Origin: an uncultured Campylobacter sp. | GTDB taxonomy: Bacteria; Campylobacterota; Campylobacteria; Campylobacterales; Campylobacteraceae | NCBI RefSeq assembly: GCF_938045775.1 | Contig: NZ_CALIBH010000254.1 | Coordinates: 1 to 6,128, forward strand | Direction: 5' to 3' | DNA: 6,128 nucleotides | Shown: positions 5,157 through 6,128 of the stretch, one piece after another | How the letters are laid out: each line of letters starts with the position of its first letter | Numbering within the stretch: the stretch's first letter is position 1 | The notes under the pieces: generated by a model | Databases searched by the model: none | The model's input: only the letters and a program-made list of their open reading frames with translations | What the model was told of the DNA's origin: nothing | Program-made: the position numbers and the translations under genes

Positions 5157-6032
5157 ATGTTGCTTAACGAGCTTTTTAACGATTATATAGAATTTTACGA
5201 GCTGATACTTCGTAAGCACACTTTAGAAAGTGATATATCAACCTACAAGAAGCATATCGCTTCAAGTTTAGGCGAAAAAGATGTAAGCGATATAAGCTTT
5301 TTGGATATTCAAAGGCTCTGTAACGGCTTAATCAAGGCTGATTATAAAATCAAGACCGTTAAAAATATCCTTGCAAAGCTTCACGTAATATTTAAATTTG
5401 CTCAAAAGCTTGAGCTTATAGCTAAAAATCCTTGCGATTTCGTCGAGTTGCCTAAATTTGACAATAAGCGATATTTTGATTATCCGCTATCCGTCCAAAG
5501 GCAATTTATAAAAGCTATATGTGAAAATGAAGCTGATAGCGCCGATATATTCTTTTTTCTACTCCACGGCAGGCGTAAAAATGAGGTCTTAAGCTTGCGT
5601 TGGAGTGACGTAAATTTAAAGACTAAAACTTACGTCATACCTTTTCAAATCAATAAAGCTAAGCGCGATATGGTCTATTCTATGAGCGACGAACTTTATA
5701 AAAGGCTATTAAAGCGCTATATAGCCGCAAAACAGAATAATCAGCTAAATAGCTATGTCTTTATCAATCCCGCTACTAAAACAAAATTTGTTGATCTGCG
5801 TAGAAGTTGGAATTCTTTGCTTAAGCGAAACAATTTACCCAAAATCAGGCTTCACGACATAAGGCATCTTATTGGCACATATTGCATAAATTATCTTAAG
5901 TTGCCGATCGAGCAGGTGAGTTTTACTCTCGGTCATACGAATATCATTACTACTCAAAAATATATTACGGCTAACATAAAGCAATCGAAAAGCACTATCG
6001 AAAATTTGATAATTTCTGCTTTGGAAAAATAA
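5157..6032 (+). CDS. int: Tyrosine recombinase, phage integrase
   Basis: This 291-residue site-specific recombinase should integrate and excise the phage by cutting att sites through a 3'-phosphotyrosine link. The N-terminal core-binding domain spans about residues 1-90. The catalytic domain shows R140 (in GRRKNE), a basic hairpin with K167 or K169, H233 and R236 in RLHDIRH, H260 in LGH, and the nucleophile Y269 in TTQKYI, nine residues after H260 as usual. It is shorter than lambda-type integrases and lacks an obvious arm-binding domain. The ATG follows AAAGG (5145-5149) with 7-nt spacing, and that site belongs to the 60-bp repeat. The stop is only 42 bp from the encoded CCA of tRNA-fMet, consistent with that tRNA being its target. 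No excisionase gene is visible in the window. Coordinated expression with rep and the methyltransferase is likely given gaps of about 12 bp. Confidence 0.94.
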   Translation: MLLNELFNDYIEFYELILRKHTLESDISTYKKHIASSLGEKDVSDISFLDIQRLCNGLIKADYKIKTVKNILAKLHVIFKFAQKLELIAKNPCDFVELPKFDNKRYFDYPLSVQRQFIKAICENEADSADIFFFLLHGRRKNEVLSLRWSDVNLKTKTYVIPFQINKAKRDMVYSMSDELYKRLLKRYIAAKQNNQLNSYVFINPATKTKFVDLRRSWNSLLKRNNLPKIRLHDIRHLIGTYCINYLKLPIEQVSFTLGHTNIITTQKYITANIKQSKSTIENLIISALEK

Positions 6033-6054
6033 GAATATTTTAAGATTTTATCAA

Positions 6055-6073
6055 ATGCCCTTGTAATGGGTGT
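6055..6073 (+). terminator. Weak hairpin after int, possible terminator
   Basis: ATGCCC (6055-6060) can pair with GGGTGT (6068-6073) across a 7-base loop, using three G-C pairs, one A-T pair and two G-T wobbles. Only a few T residues follow before the tRNA 3' end. The stem is weak and the reverse strand folds less well, so this is a marginal call. It may instead be part of the integrase-binding region beside the att site. Confidence 0.2.
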
Positions 6074-6074
6074 T

Positions 6075-6128
6075 TGGTTGCAGAGGGTGGATTTGAACCA
6101 CCGACCTTCGGGTTATGAGCCCGACGAG
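6075..6128 (-). tRNA. Initiator tRNA-fMet (CAT), 3' part; 5' end outside window
   Basis: On the minus strand the last 54 nt of a tRNA are visible. The encoded CCA is at 6075-6077 and discriminator A at 6078, followed by the 3' acceptor strand CTCTGCA (6079-6085). The T arm is GGTGG-TTCAAAT-CCACC (6086-6102). The anticodon arm is TCGGG-CTCATAA-CCCGA, with anticodon CAT complementary to 6115-6117. Three consecutive G-C pairs next to the anticodon loop mark an initiator tRNA, and A at position 72 fits the unpaired 1-72 of bacterial initiators. The D arm and 5' acceptor strand lie past base 6128. It faces the integrase gene with its 3' end, the standard arrangement at a phage attachment site. Confidence 0.93.
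6075..6128. other. Probable attachment site (att) within tRNA-fMet 3' half
   Basis: Tyrosine integrases of phages commonly recombine within the 3' part of a tRNA gene, and the phage carries a copy of that segment so that the tRNA stays whole. Here the integrase ends 42 bp from the tRNA 3' end with nothing between, so the crossover core most likely lies in this segment. Its exact limits need the second copy at the left end of the element, which is not in the window. Confidence 0.55.

Larger units (their letters stand above)
1..6128. mobile_element. Integrated filamentous (inovirus-type) prophage, right-hand part
   Basis: Seen: consecutive co-directional genes for a small membrane protein, Zot-type ATPase, secretin, HUH replication initiator, cytosine methyltransferase and tyrosine recombinase, ending against the 3' end of a tRNA gene on the opposite strand. 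Known: Zot/pI ATPase plus secretin plus rolling-circle Rep is the signature of Inoviridae, and an integrase beside a tRNA 3' end is the usual layout of an integrated element. Inferred: the element ends within the tRNA at the right edge, and its left end (coat, adsorption and ssDNA-binding genes, and the second att copy) lies before base 1. The exact right boundary cannot be set without the other att copy; part of 6075-6128 is host sequence. Confidence 0.88.

Noticed and set aside
1..6128. CRISPR array or toxin-antitoxin / defence island
   Set aside because: No regularly spaced repeats and no small paired toxin-antitoxin genes were seen; the gene content is explained by an inovirus.

Overview
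The window is the right-hand part of an integrated filamentous (inovirus-type) prophage, ending in a bacterial initiator tRNA gene. The host is most likely a Campylobacter or close relative. This rests on AT-rich but not extreme composition, codon use rich in AAA/TTT/ATA/CTT, Zot-type phages being common in that genus, and the form of the tRNA. The genus is an inference; the phage type is well supported by the gene content. All protein genes lie on the + strand and are packed head to tail. The only sizeable gene-free stretch is 138 bp, between the secretin and replication genes.

Layout: (1) 21-329, a small membrane protein in the position of the pVI-like minor coat protein. (2) 339-1439, a Zot/pI-type assembly ATPase with Walker A and B motifs, one membrane segment and an outer C-terminal domain. 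(3) 1399-2568, a pIV-like outer-membrane secretin that overlaps zot by 41 nt. (4) 2569-2706, a non-coding or weakly coding region with a perfect 12-bp inverted repeat followed by AT-rich repeats; it is the best candidate for a replication origin, packaging signal or rep control region. (5) 2707-4059, an HUH rolling-circle replication initiator. (6) 4072-5145, a C5 DNA-cytosine methyltransferase with a TTG start. (7) 5157-6032, a tyrosine recombinase (integrase). (8) 6075-6128, minus strand, the 3' part of tRNA-fMet, the probable attachment site.

The genes form two working groups. The pVI-like protein, Zot ATPase and secretin extrude the virion through both membranes. Rep, methyltransferase and integrase handle the phage DNA: rolling-circle replication, modification of the double-stranded form, and integration at the tRNA. 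The major coat protein, adsorption protein and ssDNA-binding protein would be expected upstream and are not in the window.

The most unusual feature is a 60-bp imperfect direct repeat (49/60 identical) covering the 3' ends of both rep and the methyltransferase gene. As a result both proteins end in nearly the same 17 residues (16/17 identical), and almost all differences between the copies are at synonymous third positions. Each copy also supplies the stop codon and ribosome-binding site for the next gene. This marks the methyltransferase as a 1086-bp cassette placed between rep and int, and suggests that the C-terminal peptide itself is under selection.
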